DNA of 64,000 bases from Cynocephalus volans (Eukaryota; Chordata; Mammalia; Dermoptera; Cynocephalidae): the NCBI RefSeq assembly GCF_027409185.1, contig NC_084468.1, forward strand, positions 104,408,001 to 104,472,000, read 5' to 3'. Of this stretch, positions 42,429-55,480 are shown in pieces. A program made the translations under genes and the position numbers. Positions within the stretch are counted from its first letter, which is position 1. Each line of letters begins with the position of its first letter. The notes beneath the pieces were generated by a model. It was given only the letters and a program-made list of their open reading frames with translations, had not been told where the DNA came from and did not search any database.

Positions 42429-42833
42429 TGATGGAGTTTGGATGTATTGTCCTCCCAGACAAATTTCATGTGGAAATCTGATCCCCAATGTGGCAATGTT
42501 GGAAGCTGTTTGAGTCATGGGGGCGGACCCTCATGAATGGATTCATGCTCTCCCTGGGGGAGGGGGGATTAATAAGTGAGTTCTCGCTCTATTAGTTCCT
42601 GCGAGAGCTGGTTGTTTAAAAGACCCTGGCACTTCCCCTCTCTTTTGCTTCCTCTGGCCGTGTGATCTGCTTGTACCCACTGGCTGCCTGCCATTTTCTG
42701 CCATGAGTAGAAGCAGCCTGAGGCCCACACCAGATGCAGTTGTCCCGGAATCATGAGCCAAATAAACCTCTGTTCTTTATAAATTACCCAGTCTCAGGTG
42801 TTCTGTTATAGAAACAAAAAAAGGACTAATACA
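42429..42833 (+). mobile_element. MaLR LTR (MST type) with 5-bp duplication
   Basis: Solo LTR of 405 bp, TGATGGAGTTTGGATGTATT to GGACTAATACA. It has CCCCAATGTGGCAATGTTGG, CCTCTGGCCGTGTGATCTGC, AATAAACCTCTG and ATTACCCAGTCTCAGG. The target duplication AGTTC is perfect (42,424-42,428 and 42,834-42,838). Confidence 0.9.
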
Positions 42834-42838
42834 AGTTC

Positions 42839-44163
42839 CAACTCAAATGTATTGCTCCATAAAGTATATATTTCAGTCACCAGCTATGGTTGCCTTGATT
42901 AATTGAATGACCCTGCTCCATAGGCACATACTGTAATGCATTTGGCTTAATAACATAAACTGTAACATGCCAGCCACACAATGGAGGATTTTATAGAACC
43001 ATTTCTACTTGGAATAGCATGATTGGGATTTGAATTAATTATAATCCAAAAAGTTGCTTAGCCCACGGCAAAAGACCTTGAAGCCCCAAATGGCAAAATC
43101 TTAACTATGTAAAATGATCCATATACTATAAACAGACACATGAATTGAATTGAATTTCATACCATGCTGTTTTCCTAAAATATACTGTGTAAAGAGTTCT
43201 TTCAAATTAGTTCCTGCTGCTATGTAAAAGACCATATTTAAACTGAATTACAACAGCCCTGCTGCAGTGATAGGCCAAATTGTTCAAAGAATGATTTAGA
43301 GCCCAATGACACCAGGGAGTCTATGGCCTCATTGCTGCAAGTGAGCATAAGGTCAGTGACAATGAACACATAGTATAAAGTCCACATTACTAACGAATAT
43401 CTTGCAAAGAATAAAATGATAATTTAAGGAACGTGTATAAGTTTACTAAATATTTTAAAATTAACATTAGCCTTTATATGCAAGAATACATTTTATGTAT
43501 ATAGTACAAAGATAATACAATAATTGCACTTTTAACCACCGCCAATTTTTAAAGTACAATAGTACTATAGCACACATATCCCCTTGACACTATTTCCAAA
43601 GGCACTAATGGCTGCATACTCTAGACATCTGAGATGCTTCACCTGCAAGTACTTTGCTGGCCTTAGAAGTACTCTCAGCCCATGCTGGCAGGGCCTGCTG
43701 AAGTGCCAGGGAGTTAAGGACACTAGGAGCAGCCCTCAACTAATAATAGGCAAGAGCTGGTGGATAAATTTCCAACCTTACCTGCCTTCAGATAGGATGA
43801 CTTTAAGGTATATTCACACAGTCCCCAAGAGGTCTTCAGTAATAACCTACTTATTAATTCAGCCAGTATAGACTTGCTTCTCTTCCCTTCACATCTCATT
43901 TCCTCACTTCTTTACCAGTGTTTTCTGAGATAACTACTTACACTCAAATACTTATGTAGGACTTGCTACTTACACTCAAATACTTATGTAGGGCTCTTCT
44001 GGCAGAATCTAGCAACTTCTACCATTGAAGTTCCCCATATTCATCCCAATCTCAGCTCTGTCTCTCTCTCCCACCAAGAATAACAACTACTTTGATGTTT
44101 TGTGTTTATCATTGCTTTTCTGTTTGTTATAGTTTTACCAAATCTGTTAAAGTTATTAGTAGC
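42839..44163. other. Intergenic DNA, nothing recognised
   Basis: No coding exon or clear repeat. A small tandem duplication (CTTACACTCAAATACTTATG, two copies about 34 bp apart) lies at 43,938-43,992. Confidence 0.5.
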
Positions 44164-44576
44164 TCCATTAGTTTGCCATAACAAGGTACCACAGACTGGG
44201 TGGCTTAAACAACAGAAATTAATTTTCTCACAGTTCTAGAGACTAGAAGTCTAAGATCAAGGTATAAGCAGGGTTGGTTCTCTCTGAAGGCCATGAGAGA
44301 AGGATCTGTTCCAGGCCTGTCTCCTTGGCTTTTAGATGGCCATCTTCTCCCTGTGTCTTCATATGTCTTTCCATCTGTACATAACTCTGTCCAAATTTCC
44401 AATAAGGACAGCAGTCTTATTAGGTTAGGGTCCACCCTAATCACTTCATTTTAACTTAGTTATTTCTTTAAAGACCCTATTTCCAAATATGGTCACATTC
44501 TGAGGTACTGAGAGTTAGAACTCTAACATAAATTTGGGAGGTGGGGCAGGTAGACACAATTCAACCCAAAATAGCA
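44164..44576 (-). mobile_element. MaLR LTR (MLT1 type)
   Basis: Antisense MLT1: CATTAGTTTGCCATAACAAG, CAGACTGGGTGGCTTAAACA, ACAGAAATTAATTTTCTCAC, GATGGCCATCTTCTCCCTGT, CACATTCTGAGGTACTGAG and AATTCAACCCAAAATAGCA. Nearly full length. Confidence 0.87.
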
Positions 44577-44962
44577 ACTAATGTATTATAAAGGGGTTTT
44601 ATAAACGAAATATTTTTTTTTAAATTTAGGAATAATAAAATACAGAACAATTGTGCAAACACAATGTTAAAAAGAAACTATATACGTTTAAAGGCTGTAA
44701 AAAAAAACAATTAAAAATACAAAATTATTTAAAAAGGCAGTTCACAAAATAAGAAATACAAATGGCTTATGAATATGAAAACACATTTTCTATTCCTAGC
44801 AAGTAATATACATCACATTTCAAAAACAGTGAGATATTTTCCTATAATAGATTGGTAATGTTTAAAAAAATAGCAATATTTAGGTAGGGATATAGGCATG
44901 CATGTACATTGTGAGTAAGGCTATATATTGGTATAATCATTTAGGGAAAAATTTATATTTAT
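44577..44962. other. Intergenic A/T-rich DNA, nothing recognised
   Basis: No gene or named repeat seen. Confidence 0.5.
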
Positions 44963-44979
44963 CAAAATTCATATTGTAC

Positions 44980-45095
44980 AGGCTGGCCAGTTAGCTCAGT
45001 AGTTTAGAGTGCAGTGTTATAACACCAAGGTCAGCTGTTTGGATCCCCATACCAGCCAGCCATAAAAAAAACCGCAAACCAAAATAACAACAACA
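44980..45095 (+). mobile_element. tRNA-Ile-derived SINE, monomer
   Basis: GGCTGGCCAGTTAGCTCAGT, AACACCAAGGTCAGCTG, TTTGGATCCCCATACCAGCC, then an A-rich tail with CAA repeats. The 17-bp target duplication (caaaattcatattgtac / acaaattcacattgtac) lies at 44,963-44,979 and 45,096-45,112, with few mismatches. Confidence 0.92.
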
Positions 45096-45126
45096 ACAAA
45101 TTCACATTGTACATTCTCAGCATTGA

Positions 45127-48100
45127 ACCAGCACTTTTTTTTTTATTTTAAAAAATTTGTTATTCAAACATATTTATTGTACATATTTATGGGGTATAGT
45201 GTTGTGTTTCAATACATGTATGTTTATCAATTCAGGGTAACTAGCCTATTCATAATTGCAAAACTTAATCATTTCTTTGTGATATTCACTTTTGATATCT
45301 TCTTTTCTAGACATTTTGGTTACATGCAGTAAAACATTATTGATAATAGAATTCTGGGTTGACTATATACCAATAGGGCTTATTTTTCTTATCTCACTGT
45401 AGTTTTGTGTCCACTAATCATCCTTTCACTATCCCTCCTCTCACTCCCCTTTCTTATCTCTACTAACCATAGTTGTTCTCTCTCCTTTTAACAGTTCAAT
45501 TTATTTTTATTTGTTTTTGTATGCTTGCTTGTTTTGTTTTGTTCCTCTTTTTCTTAGCTCCCACATATGAGTGAGAAAATGTGCTATTTTTCTTTCTGTG
45601 TCTGGCTTATTTCACTTAACATAATTTTCTCTAGGTTCATCCATGTTGCTGTGAATGGCAGAATATCATTCTTTTTTATGGTTGAATAGTATTCCATTGT
45701 GTATATGTACCACATTTTCTTTATCCAGTCATCTATTGATGGACATTTAGGTTGGTTCCATATCTTGGCTACTGTCAACAGAGCTACAATGAACATGGGG
45801 GTGCAGCTATGCCTTCAACATGATGATTTTCATTCCTATGGGTATATACCCAGTAGTGGGATTGTTGGGTCATATGGTAGTTCTATCTGCAGTTGTTTGA
45901 GAAACCTCCATATTGTTTTCTATAATAACTGTACTAATTTACAGTCCCACCAAAAATGTGTAAAGGTTCCTCTTTCTCTGCATCCTTGCCAGCATTAGTT
46001 ATTTTCTGTCTTTGATAATAGCCAGCCTAACTGGGATGAGATTGGCCATTTATATGTCTTTTGAGAAGTGTCTATTGAGCTCCCTTTCCCATTTTTTAAT
46101 TGAGTTATTTAATTTTTTACTATTGAGTTATTTGAGTTCATTGAATATTCTGGAAATTAGCCCTTTGTTAGATACATAGTTTGCAAATATTTTCTCCCAA
46201 TCTGTAGGTTTTCTTTTTGCTCTGTGGATTGTTTCCTTTGCTATGCAGAAGCTTTTTAGTTTGATATAGACCTATTTGTTTATTTTTACTTTCATTGCTT
46301 GTGCTTTTGAGGTCTTATTCATAAAATCTTTGCCTAGTCTTATGTCCTGTAGCAATTCCCCTGTGTTTACTTCTAGAAGTTTTATACTTTCAGGTCTCAT
46401 GTTTAAGTCTTTAATCCATTTTGAGTTGATTTTTATATATGATGGGAGACAGGGGTCTAGTTTTATTCTGTCACACAAGGAATCCAGTTTTCCCACCACC
46501 ATTTAATGAAGAGGGTGTACTTTTCCTGATGTATGTTTTCAGAGACTTTATCGAGGATCAATTGACTAAGTATGTGGGTTTATATCGGGCTTTCTATTCT
46601 GTTCCATTGGTCCAAGTGTCTGTTTTTATGCCGGTACCATGCTGTTTTGATTACTATAGTTTTGTAGTATGATTTGAAGTCAGGTAATGTAATGCATCCC
46701 CCATTACTCTTTTTGCTAAGGATTGCTTTGATTATTCGAAGTGTTTTGTTGTTCCATATGAATGTTAGGATTGCTTTTTCAATTTCTGTGAAGAATGTTA
46801 TTGGTAATTCGATAGGGATTGTGTTATATCTGTAGATGTCTTTGGGTAGTATGGACATTTTCACAACATTAATTCTACCAATCCACGAGCACAGAAAGTC
46901 CATTATTTTTGTGTCCTCTTTAATTTCTTTCATTAGTGTTTTATAATTTTCATTATAGAGATCTTTTATTTCCTTGGTTAGATTTATTCCCAGGTATTTT
47001 ATTTTTTTGGTAGCTATTGAAAATGGGATTGCTTTCTTGATTTCTTTTGCTGCTAGTTCATTGTTGGTATATAGAACACTAGTGACTTTTGCACATTGAT
47101 CTTATATCCTGCAACTTTACCAAAATTTATCAGCTCTCAGAGTTTTTTGGTGTAGTCTTTTGGTTTTTTTATGTATAAGGTCATGTCATCTGCAAAGAGG
47201 GATAATTTGACTTCTTCTTTTCCAACTCGGATATCCTTTATTCCTTTCTCTTGCCTAATTTCTCTGGCTAGAGCTTCCAGTACTATGTTAAATACGTGTG
47301 GTGACAGTGGACATCCTTGTCTTGTACCCAATCTTAAAGGAAAAGCTTTCAGCATTCCCCTATTCAGGACAATGTTAGCTGTGGGTTTGTCATATATGGC
47401 TTTTATGTTTTGAGATACTTTCCCTCTATACCTAATGTGTTGAGAGTTTTTATCATAAAGCAATGTTGAATTTTATCAAATGTTTTTTATACATCTATTG
47501 AGATGATCATATGGTTTTTATCTTTTATTTTGTCATTGCGGTGTGTCACATTTATTGTTTTGCATACATCGAATTATCCTTGCATCCCTGGAATGAATCT
47601 CACTTGATCATAGTGTGTAATCTTTATGATGTGCTGTTGGATTCTGTTTTCTAGCACTTTGTTGAGAAGTTTTGCATCTAAGTGCATGAAAGATATTGGC
47701 CTGTAGTTTTCTTTTTTTGTTGTTGTTGTGTCTTTGACTGGTTTTGGTATCAGGGTGATGCTGGTCTCATAGGATGAGTTTGGAAGGATATCCTCTGCTT
47801 TGATTTTTTGGAATAGTTTGAGAAAAATTGGTATAAATTCTTCTTTAAAGATTTAGTAGAATTCAGCAGTGAAGCTGTCCAGTCCTGGACTTTTCTTTGT
47901 TGGGAGACTGTTGATTACTGATTCATTCTTTTTATTTGTTGTCTGTTCATGTTTTATATTTCTTCTTGGTTCAGTCTTGGTAGAGTGTGTGTGTGTCCGA
48001 AATTTATCCATTTCCTCTAGATTTCCAAATATGTTGGTGTATAGTTGTTCATAGTAATCTCTAATGATTCTTTGTATTTCTTTAGAATCAGTTGTAATGT

Positions 48101-51100
48101 CTCCATTTTATATCTGATTTTTGATATTTGGGTCTTTTCTTGGTTAGTCTAGCTAATGGTTTGTCAATTTTATTCATCTTCTCAAAAAACCACAATTTTT
48201 TATTTCATCTATTTTTGATTTTTTGTTTGTTTTTTGGCCTCTGTTTCATTTAGTTCTGCTCTGGTCTTTATGATTTCTTTCCACCTTCTAATTTCGGGGT
48301 TGGATTGTTCTTGCTTCTCTAGTTCCTTGAGGTACAATGTTAGGTTGTTTATTTTGGATCTTTCAACTTTTTTATGTGAGCACTTATTACAATAATGTTT
48401 TCCTCTTATTCCCGCTTTTTCAGTATCCCATGATTTTGGTAAGTTATGCTTGTATTTGTTTCAAGGAATTTATTGATTTTCTACTTTATTTCTTCTTTTA
48501 TCCATCAGTCATTCAAGAGCATGTTGTTTAATACCCATGTATTTGTATAGTTTCCCAAGGGTTTTTTTTGTTGTTAATTTCTAGTTTTATTTCATTGGGG
48601 GGTCTGATAATATACTTGATATGATCTCACTCATTTAAAATTTGTTGAGACTTGATATGTAGCCTAACATGGTCTAACCTGGAGAATGATCCATGTGCTG
48701 ATGAGAAGAATGTATATTCTGCAGTTGTTGGATGAAATGTTCTGTAAATGTCTGTCAAGTCCATATGGTCTATGGTGCTGTTTAAATCTAACATTTCTCT
48801 TCTAATTTTTTGTCTAGTGATCTGTTCAGTGCTGAGAGAAGCAGGTTAAAGTCCCCAACTGTTATTGTGTTGGGGATAATCTCTCCATTTAGATAGAATA
48901 ACAATTACTTTATATATCTGGGTGCTCTGGTGTTGGGTGCATATATTTTTATGGTAGTTATATCTTCTTGATGCATCAATCCATTTGTCACTACATAATG
49001 TCCTTCTTTGTCTCTTTTTATAGTTCTTGGTTTAAAGTCCATTTTATCTGATGTAAGTATGGTAACTCCTGCTCATTTTTGTATGGAATATCTTTTTTCA
49101 TCCCTTCACTATTAGTCTATGTGTGTCTTTATTGGTGAAGTGAGTTTCTTGCAGGCAGCCTATAGTTTGGTCTAGTTTTATAATCCATTCAGCAAGTCTA
49201 TATCTTTTAAGTGGGGGATTTAATCTATTCACATGCAGGGTTGTTATTTAAAGGTATTGCCTTATTCTTGCTATTTGATTAATTTTTTATGTTTATGTTA
49301 TGTTTCTTTTGTTCCTTTCTTTCCCTTTTATTGTTTGTCCTTGCTGTTTGGTGTTTTTTTGTAGTGATAAGATACATTTTCCTTCTCTTTCCCATTTGTG
49401 CATCTGTTCTACTAATGGTTTTTATTCTTTCTCATGCATTCCTGGTGATAGTTATTGCTCTTCTGATTCCAGATGCAGGACTTCTTTGAGGATTTCTTAT
49501 AGAGCTGGTCTTTTGGTGGTGAATTCCTGAAGTTTTTATTTGCCTGGGAAAGATACTATTTATCCTTCATTTCTGAAGCATAGCTTTGCTGGGCACAGTA
49601 TTCTTGGTAGACAGGTTTTTTTTCTTTTATCACTTTTTATATATCATTCCCATTCTCTCCTGTCCTGTAGGGTTTCTGTCGAGCTTGCTGTTAGCCTGAT
49701 GGGGATTCCCTTACAGGTGATTAGATGCTTTTCTCTTGCTGTTTTTAGAATTCTTTGTTTTTGTCTTTTGATAATTTGACTATAATGTGTCTTGGGAGGT
49801 CCTTTTTGGGTTGAATCTGGGGATCTTGGAGGTTCTTGGATCTGAGGGACCATGTCTCACCCAATACTTAGGAAATTTTCAGCTATTATTTCATTAAATA
49901 GCTTTCAGTGCCTTTTCCTTTCTCTTCCCCTTCCAATACACACATAATATAAATGTTTGTATGCTTAAGGTTGTCAAATAAATCTCATAGGCTATCTTCA
50001 TTTTCTTTATAATTTCTTATTCATTTTAGGTCTAACTAACTAGGTTAGTTCGAAAACTTGTCTTCCAGTTCAGGAAGTCTTTCTTCTGCTTTCTAGCCTG
50101 TGTTTAAGCTCTTCATTGTGTTTTTTAATTGAATAAATTCTTAAATTCCAGCATTTCTGCTGGGTTCTTTTTTTATAGATTCTATTTTGTTGTTGAATTT
50201 CTCATACATGTCTTGCATTTTTTTTTTTTTAACTTCATTTTGATTTTTATGTATTTTTTCTCACATCATGTTGAACTCCTTAAGATTGCTGTTTGGAATT
50301 CCTCTTTGGGCATTTCACTGGTTTCCTGTCGTTTGGGGTCTGGTATTGGGGAATTATTGTCTTCTTTGGGGGAAGTCATTTTTCCTTGTTTATTTAAAAA
50401 TGCTTTTTGTGTCTCTGCATTGATTTCTGAGTATCTGGTGGTATAGTTGCTTCTAATAATTTTGGGAGTAGTTTTTGAAGGGAGAGGCTCTTACGTATAG
50501 AAGTGTTCTATATTGGTAGTTGAGTTGGGCATGTAGGTTTGGTTCTCAGTGAGGCAGTAGTGTTGGCTCACTCCTTGCCCTCTCTCTCCTGATGTGGGCA
50601 GGCTCATTTGCAGTGTCAGGCAGACCTCTGAGTTTCCAGGGAAGGCAGGCATGGATCCAGGTAACCAGTGCAGGGGACCAGTCCAGTTGCTGCTAGCTGT
50701 CCACTTGGGTGGGAGTGGGGCTCTAAGCTCCCAGAGGGAGGAAGGCATGGGTTCATGTGACTGGTGCACTTTCCCCACTTTTTGCTGGTGCAGGCTGGTC
50801 CACTATGGCAGGTGGGACTCTTGAGCTCTTGGGGGAAGGGGACCACAGATCCAGGCAGCTGTTGCACTTCCCTACTTTCCACTGGTGTGGGTCTGTCTGT
50901 TATGGCAGACAGGACTCTGAGTTCTCAGGGAAGGAGGGCATGAATCCAGGACATTAGTGCAGGTGACTGGCACAGTCCTTGATTGCAGTAGGGGGAGGAT
51001 TGAGTTGGGTGGGGTTGTGAACTCCTGGGGGAAGGAGGGTGTGAATCCAGCCAGCCAACTTGCTCTTCCCACATTCTCCACTGTGGGATTGGGGCTGGGT

Positions 51101-51540
51101 AGGCAGGACTCTGTGCTCCTTGACTCCTGTTCCAAAATGGTGACATCCAGTGGCAGCCCACAACTGAAGATGGTGGGAGGTACTCAGCATTTACTTCCCT
51201 TCTGGAAAAATACAGTCATGTGGGCTCTTACCAGCTTCCCACCCTGTGCTTACTGCCCACAAGGGCCACGCAGTTACTTTGCAGCCTGACTTGCAGGTGT
51301 CTGCTGTGGGAGTGCCAGCTGCCAACTCCTCTGCCTACCTTGGCTCAGCAGTGAAGGGTCTCTCCAATCTCCATGCTGGTGTTAGTTGGGTGCTTCCCTG
51401 TCTATGTTGCCTTATTGGGGGGTTTCCTCATGGTTTGGCCTGATTCCATCATTTACTCCTAGACACTCTGCTCTACAGGTGACTATCTACTTGTTGCTTT
51501 GGACTTTTTTGCATTAGAAGTGAGAACTGACTGCCTCTAG
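45127..51540 (-). mobile_element. Near full-length antisense L1
   Basis: Minus-strand L1 of about 6.4 kb. Its 5' UTR runs from 51,540 (starting near TGACTAGAGGCAGTCAG) to about 50,460. The ORF1 region (about 50,450-49,480) includes SPDSTQKGPPKTHYSQIIKR and QDRREWE. ORF2 runs from about 49,270 to 45,565: endonuclease (about 49,250-48,560), RT with KSPGPD-like text near 47,870, [10 protein letters not shown] and [10 protein letters not shown] (about 47,320-47,180), then [20 protein letters not shown] near 45,720-45,665. The 3' UTR ends in a T run at 45,136. ORFs are broken at many places; the longest clean pieces are 108 and 117 codons. It is inactive. Confidence 0.9.
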
Positions 51541-52602
51541 TCAGCCACATTAATGAAAAACAAACATTTTAAAGTCATTTCCTAGTAAAGACAGTAGATT
51601 GAATTCATGTGTTTATTTTTATTTTCTTTCAAAACCCCACTAAAGCTTTTCAAAAGGAAAAATTCACAGGGATAGAGAAACAAGAAGGTGAGACAATATC
51701 AATAAAAAGTTTGAATGTAGAAAGTAGATGGGTGAGCAGTAAATTACTTGGTAAAACTGAGACAGTCAAATCTAAGCTGGAGAGGATGGGCTGAGGTATC
51801 AGGGAATCACTGAATCAACTTAATTCATACTTTGGAGTCTCAAAAGGCTTTAGATTGTCAGGTACCTCTGGAAGATGGGATAAAAGGGCCTGGCTGAAAT
51901 ACAGTGAACTGATTAAAATCTTTTTAAGAAGCAATTATATTCCCTTATCACTTTTCCTATACCATGCCCCTGGGTAATTCTCCCTCACAGTCAGCAGAAT
52001 TATTCTCCAGAGAAGGTAAAACAGAAGTATTCTTCACCAGGGAATACCAGGAATAACTGAAGGCACAAATACCATAAAGAAACAGGAAGATTTATAGCAT
52101 GTGTGCATATATTGGCAGATTCACCCTATTCCCTTTTCAGAATACTGGAAGCCGAGCCTTTATTCTCTACAGAAGTTTGGAAGAGTACTCTTTTGGGGAT
52201 TTGGCCAGCCCTTGTGAAAGAATTCTGATTTTCACGCTTTGCCTTAAATTGGTAATTAATTATTTTCAGCTTTTCATTGTGTTTCTCCAATATATCAAAA
52301 GCATTTAGCATCAGACTTTGGATTTTTCTTGTCCTTTTAACTAATCAAACTTCTCAAATGGCTAGGATATTGCACCCATGAGTGCATTTTCTTCTGCTGG
52401 TATTTCATCCCAGTTCACCACAGGTAAGAGTTTTAATTACTGTACTTCTCTTTAAGGTCTTTTCATTGCCACCTGACTGTCCAGTGATCTAGATCCCAAA
52501 TCTCATATTAAAGTCTGCTTTCTCAGGCTACTTCTGGAACTAATTTTTTCAAGTTAGATTCTCTTTGATGGAGAACTATGTGCAGGAAGTTTATTGGGGA
52601 GT
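51541..52602. other. Intergenic DNA, nothing recognised
   Basis: No exon, and no repeat that I can name. Confidence 0.5.
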
Positions 52603-52959
52603 TGCTGTAGTTTGAATATTTGTCTTTTCCAGAACTCATGTTGAAATTTAATTGCCAATGTAATGGTATTCGGAAGTAGGGCCTTTAAGAGATGGTTTAG
52701 ATGGGTGGGTTTTATGCCTTTATAAAAGGGCTTGTGAGAGTGGGCTCTCTTATGGCCCTTCCACCTTCTGCCATGTGAGGATCCAGGCAGTGTGCAAGGC
52801 ACCATATTGGAAGAAGAGAATGGTCTCACCAGACACTACACCTGCTGGCACCTTGACCTTAGACTTCCCAGCATCCAGAACTGTGAGCTAATAAATTTCT
52901 GTTTATAAGTTACCCAGTCTCAGGTATTCTGTTATAGCAACACAAAATAGAATAATACA
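52603..52959 (+). mobile_element. MaLR LTR (MLT1 type)
   Basis: Solo LTR of 357 bp, TGCTGTAGTTTGAATATTTG to AATAATACA. It has TTCCACCTTCTGCCATGTGA, CCAGAACTGTGAGCTAATAA and TTACCCAGTCTCAGGTATTC. Flanking pentamers GGAGT / GGATT match in four of five positions. Confidence 0.88.
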
Positions 52960-54154
52960 GGATTACTCTGTAAAAGGCGAAAGATTTATACGATCTGAAG
53001 AGAAACCAGAGTGTTACAGGATTACTCTGGACTTGGGAAAAATAACTGTGAGTGAGTGAAGGAAACAGGATTGGACAGAGGGAGAAGTTGCAGTATAATG
53101 CAGCAGTAACAAAGGCCTCCCATGGCCCTTTATAGTTGTCCCCAATTGAGGCAAGTGGTCTGTGTGCTCCTCAGCAATCAGTTCTGGATATAGGCTGCTT
53201 TGGGACAGGAGACATAATTTTGGACAAAGCAGGTCTGTTAGTCTTTTCTACTAAACTACTTTCTATTTGATCCATGGATTTTTTCCCCCTACAAAAATAG
53301 GATGATGCTCTAAATATGTTTTATAACTTTCTCCCACTTCTCTCCCAAACTTAATGTATTGTGAATATTTCTCCATGTAGTAAATATATTTGAAATAATA
53401 GGTTTTGACTTCCTGCATCCTAAGTAGCAAGACTTCGTTTTCAAGCAATCTATCCCCTGGCTGTTGTAAATCCTTCTCTTTTTTATTACAAATATTCTGT
53501 CATCATCCTAGTTTATCAACAAACATGAAATAATCTCTGTAAGTCTTCCTCTTTAAGTATATCCTCCTCCAGACACTTCTTCTTGAGTCTCTAATCCTAT
53601 GCAAGACCCCTCAGATGGCTTGAGAGGTTTGTGGATTCAGGTTAGGATTTTTGCATGTTACTAGTAATATTTATCTCATTACAGAAAGGCTGACTGCGTA
53701 TATAAGAACATTCAGGAATCCCTAAGGAGTTACTGTGGAGGATTCCTTATACTCTTAGGTTTGCCCCAGACTAAAACTCCAACAGTCTAGATAAGGACTG
53801 TCTTTCCTAACATAAACTGGTTACATCCCTATTCCATAATACCCTAGCTCTACCAAGATGCATGTACAGACTGAGAAATTATTTCCTATTTCCTTACATT
53901 TAATCTGCCTACATTTGCCTACACATGCAAAAAATTGTATTCAGGCAGTTTTTGTACAAATACTTCTTTCTCCTTCATTAGCAAGATGAACACTATTGTA
54001 TTAATTTATAGCTTTTTCTACAAATTTCATTCTTGCTATTCTTTAGAATAAGCCTATGATAATTAAGCCTTGCTTCTGACATGGATGGATGAGGGAAGAA
54101 ATTTTTTCCTTTTTAGATTTATTGTTAATTAAACCTTATTGTGTTATAACATGT
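52960..54154. other. Intergenic DNA, nothing recognised
   Basis: A short direct repeat (CAGGATTACTCTG) at 52,958 and 53,018 flanks about 50 bp. Otherwise no gene or named repeat. Confidence 0.5.
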
Positions 54155-54330
54155 AGTGTTTAAGAGAGAAGAGTTGGAGAAAGCATCTTGTTCAAATTGT
54201 AGTCAAAATTTTCTAGTTAATTGAATGACCTAGGGCAAGATACTTTAACCTCTTTGGGCTTCAGTTTTATCATGTTTAAAGAAAGCACAATAATGCATAT
54301 CTCAGAGGGTTATCATTAGTATATGCCTAA
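54155..54330 (+). mobile_element. MIR SINE
   Basis: TTGAATGACCTAGGGCAAGAT, ACCTCTTTGGGCTTCAGTTTT, TCATGTTTAAAGAAAGCACA and TCTCAGAGGGTTATCATTAG fit MIR, plus strand. Confidence 0.6.
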
Positions 54331-54899
54331 TTATTTCTGATTACAAAACAAAGCCTCACAGTATGTAACCAAATGGGAATTTTATTTCTCTCAGAAAACA
54401 CCTTCACTTTGAGAGTCTTGGTTAGGCCAGGGGAAACAGGAAAGTCTTTTTTCACCAGTGACTCCCATAGACTTGGTTATGGTCAGTGTGTCATAGAAGT
54501 CTAGTCCATCCACAGACATGTTTCAAAACTTCTTAATCTTTTTGTTGAATTAACTCTGCAGGAGTTCATTGATGAGTGACTCACTTTCAGGAGGGAGGAA
54601 GCCATAGTAGTAGTAACCAAACTGTACATGAGGAGTCCCTATGAAGTTAGGGCATTCTTTATTGGATAGTGCAACTCAAGGACCAATTCAGGGTTTCCTC
54701 TTGGGAACTTTTACAGAGGGACACAGACCATAAAAGAGGGGCACAGAAATTGCGATGTGGAGAGAAGCAAGACTACCATGACAATTTACATGCAAGGAGC
54801 TACTTTTGCCTCTTGGTTCAGATGGGGACTTTGAGAATGGAAAGCTCCTGGGGTTTTGTGGAATTTTTTCCTAAAAACTTTTATTGTGTTTTCTTCCTC
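54331..54899. other. Intergenic DNA, nothing recognised
   Basis: An open frame of 78 codons at 54,669-54,905 has no domain or splice context and is not called. Confidence 0.5.
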
Positions 54900-55303
54900 T
54901 GTTGATTGCAAAATCAATATAGGCTTTCCTCAAAAAAATCAGAATATATAGTAAAGTAAAAACAATTACAACAAAATCACACAATTTTTTTTTCTCCATT
55001 CAGTCATTATTAGCAACTTAATGTCTATTCAATCACCTTCTTTATTTTTAAATTAAAATAATCCCATCTATAGGGTTTATAATGTTTTTTCCTCCACCTA
55101 CCAATATACTAATTTCAACATGATTTCAATACACTATTTCAATACACTATTTCTACATGATTTTTTAAAATCTCTGCATGGTATTCTTTTATAGGAATGT
55201 ATCAGAATTTATTTAATTAGTCCTCTAAGGGATGGATATTTATACTGTTTGAAACTGCCATTATTATAATATTGTACAGATATTTGATGCACATCTTTAT
55301 TTT
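54900..55303 (+). mobile_element. Ancient LINE-type 3' region
   Basis: Same kind of text as 38,340: CAGAATATATAGTAAAGTAA, AATCCCATCTATAGGG, CATGGTATTCTTTTATAGGA, ATCAGAATTTATTTAATTAG and GGATGGATATTTATACTGTT. The old-LINE family is not named. Confidence 0.38.
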
Positions 55304-55319
55304 CTTAGGAGAAATTTCT

Positions 55320-55464
55320 TTTTTTTTTTTTTTTTTGTCTTTTTCGTGACCTGCACTCAGCCAGTGAGTGCACCGGCCATTCCTATATAGGATTCAAACC
55401 CGCGGCTGGAGCGTTGCTGCGCTCCCAGCGCTGCACTCTCCCGAGTGCGCCACAGGCTCAGCCC
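55320..55464 (-). mobile_element. tRNA-derived SINE, dimer with shortened right arm
   Basis: From the minus-strand 5' end (55,464): GGGGCTGAGCCTGTGGCGCA, then GCAGCGCTGGGAGCGCAGCA, CGCGGGTTTGAATCC (B box), TATATAGGAATGGCCGG and a short right arm ending GTCACGAAAAAG. The 16-bp target duplication cttaggagaaatttct is perfect (55,304-55,319 and 55,465-55,480). Confidence 0.94.
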
Positions 55465-55480
55465 CTTAGGAGAAATTTCT

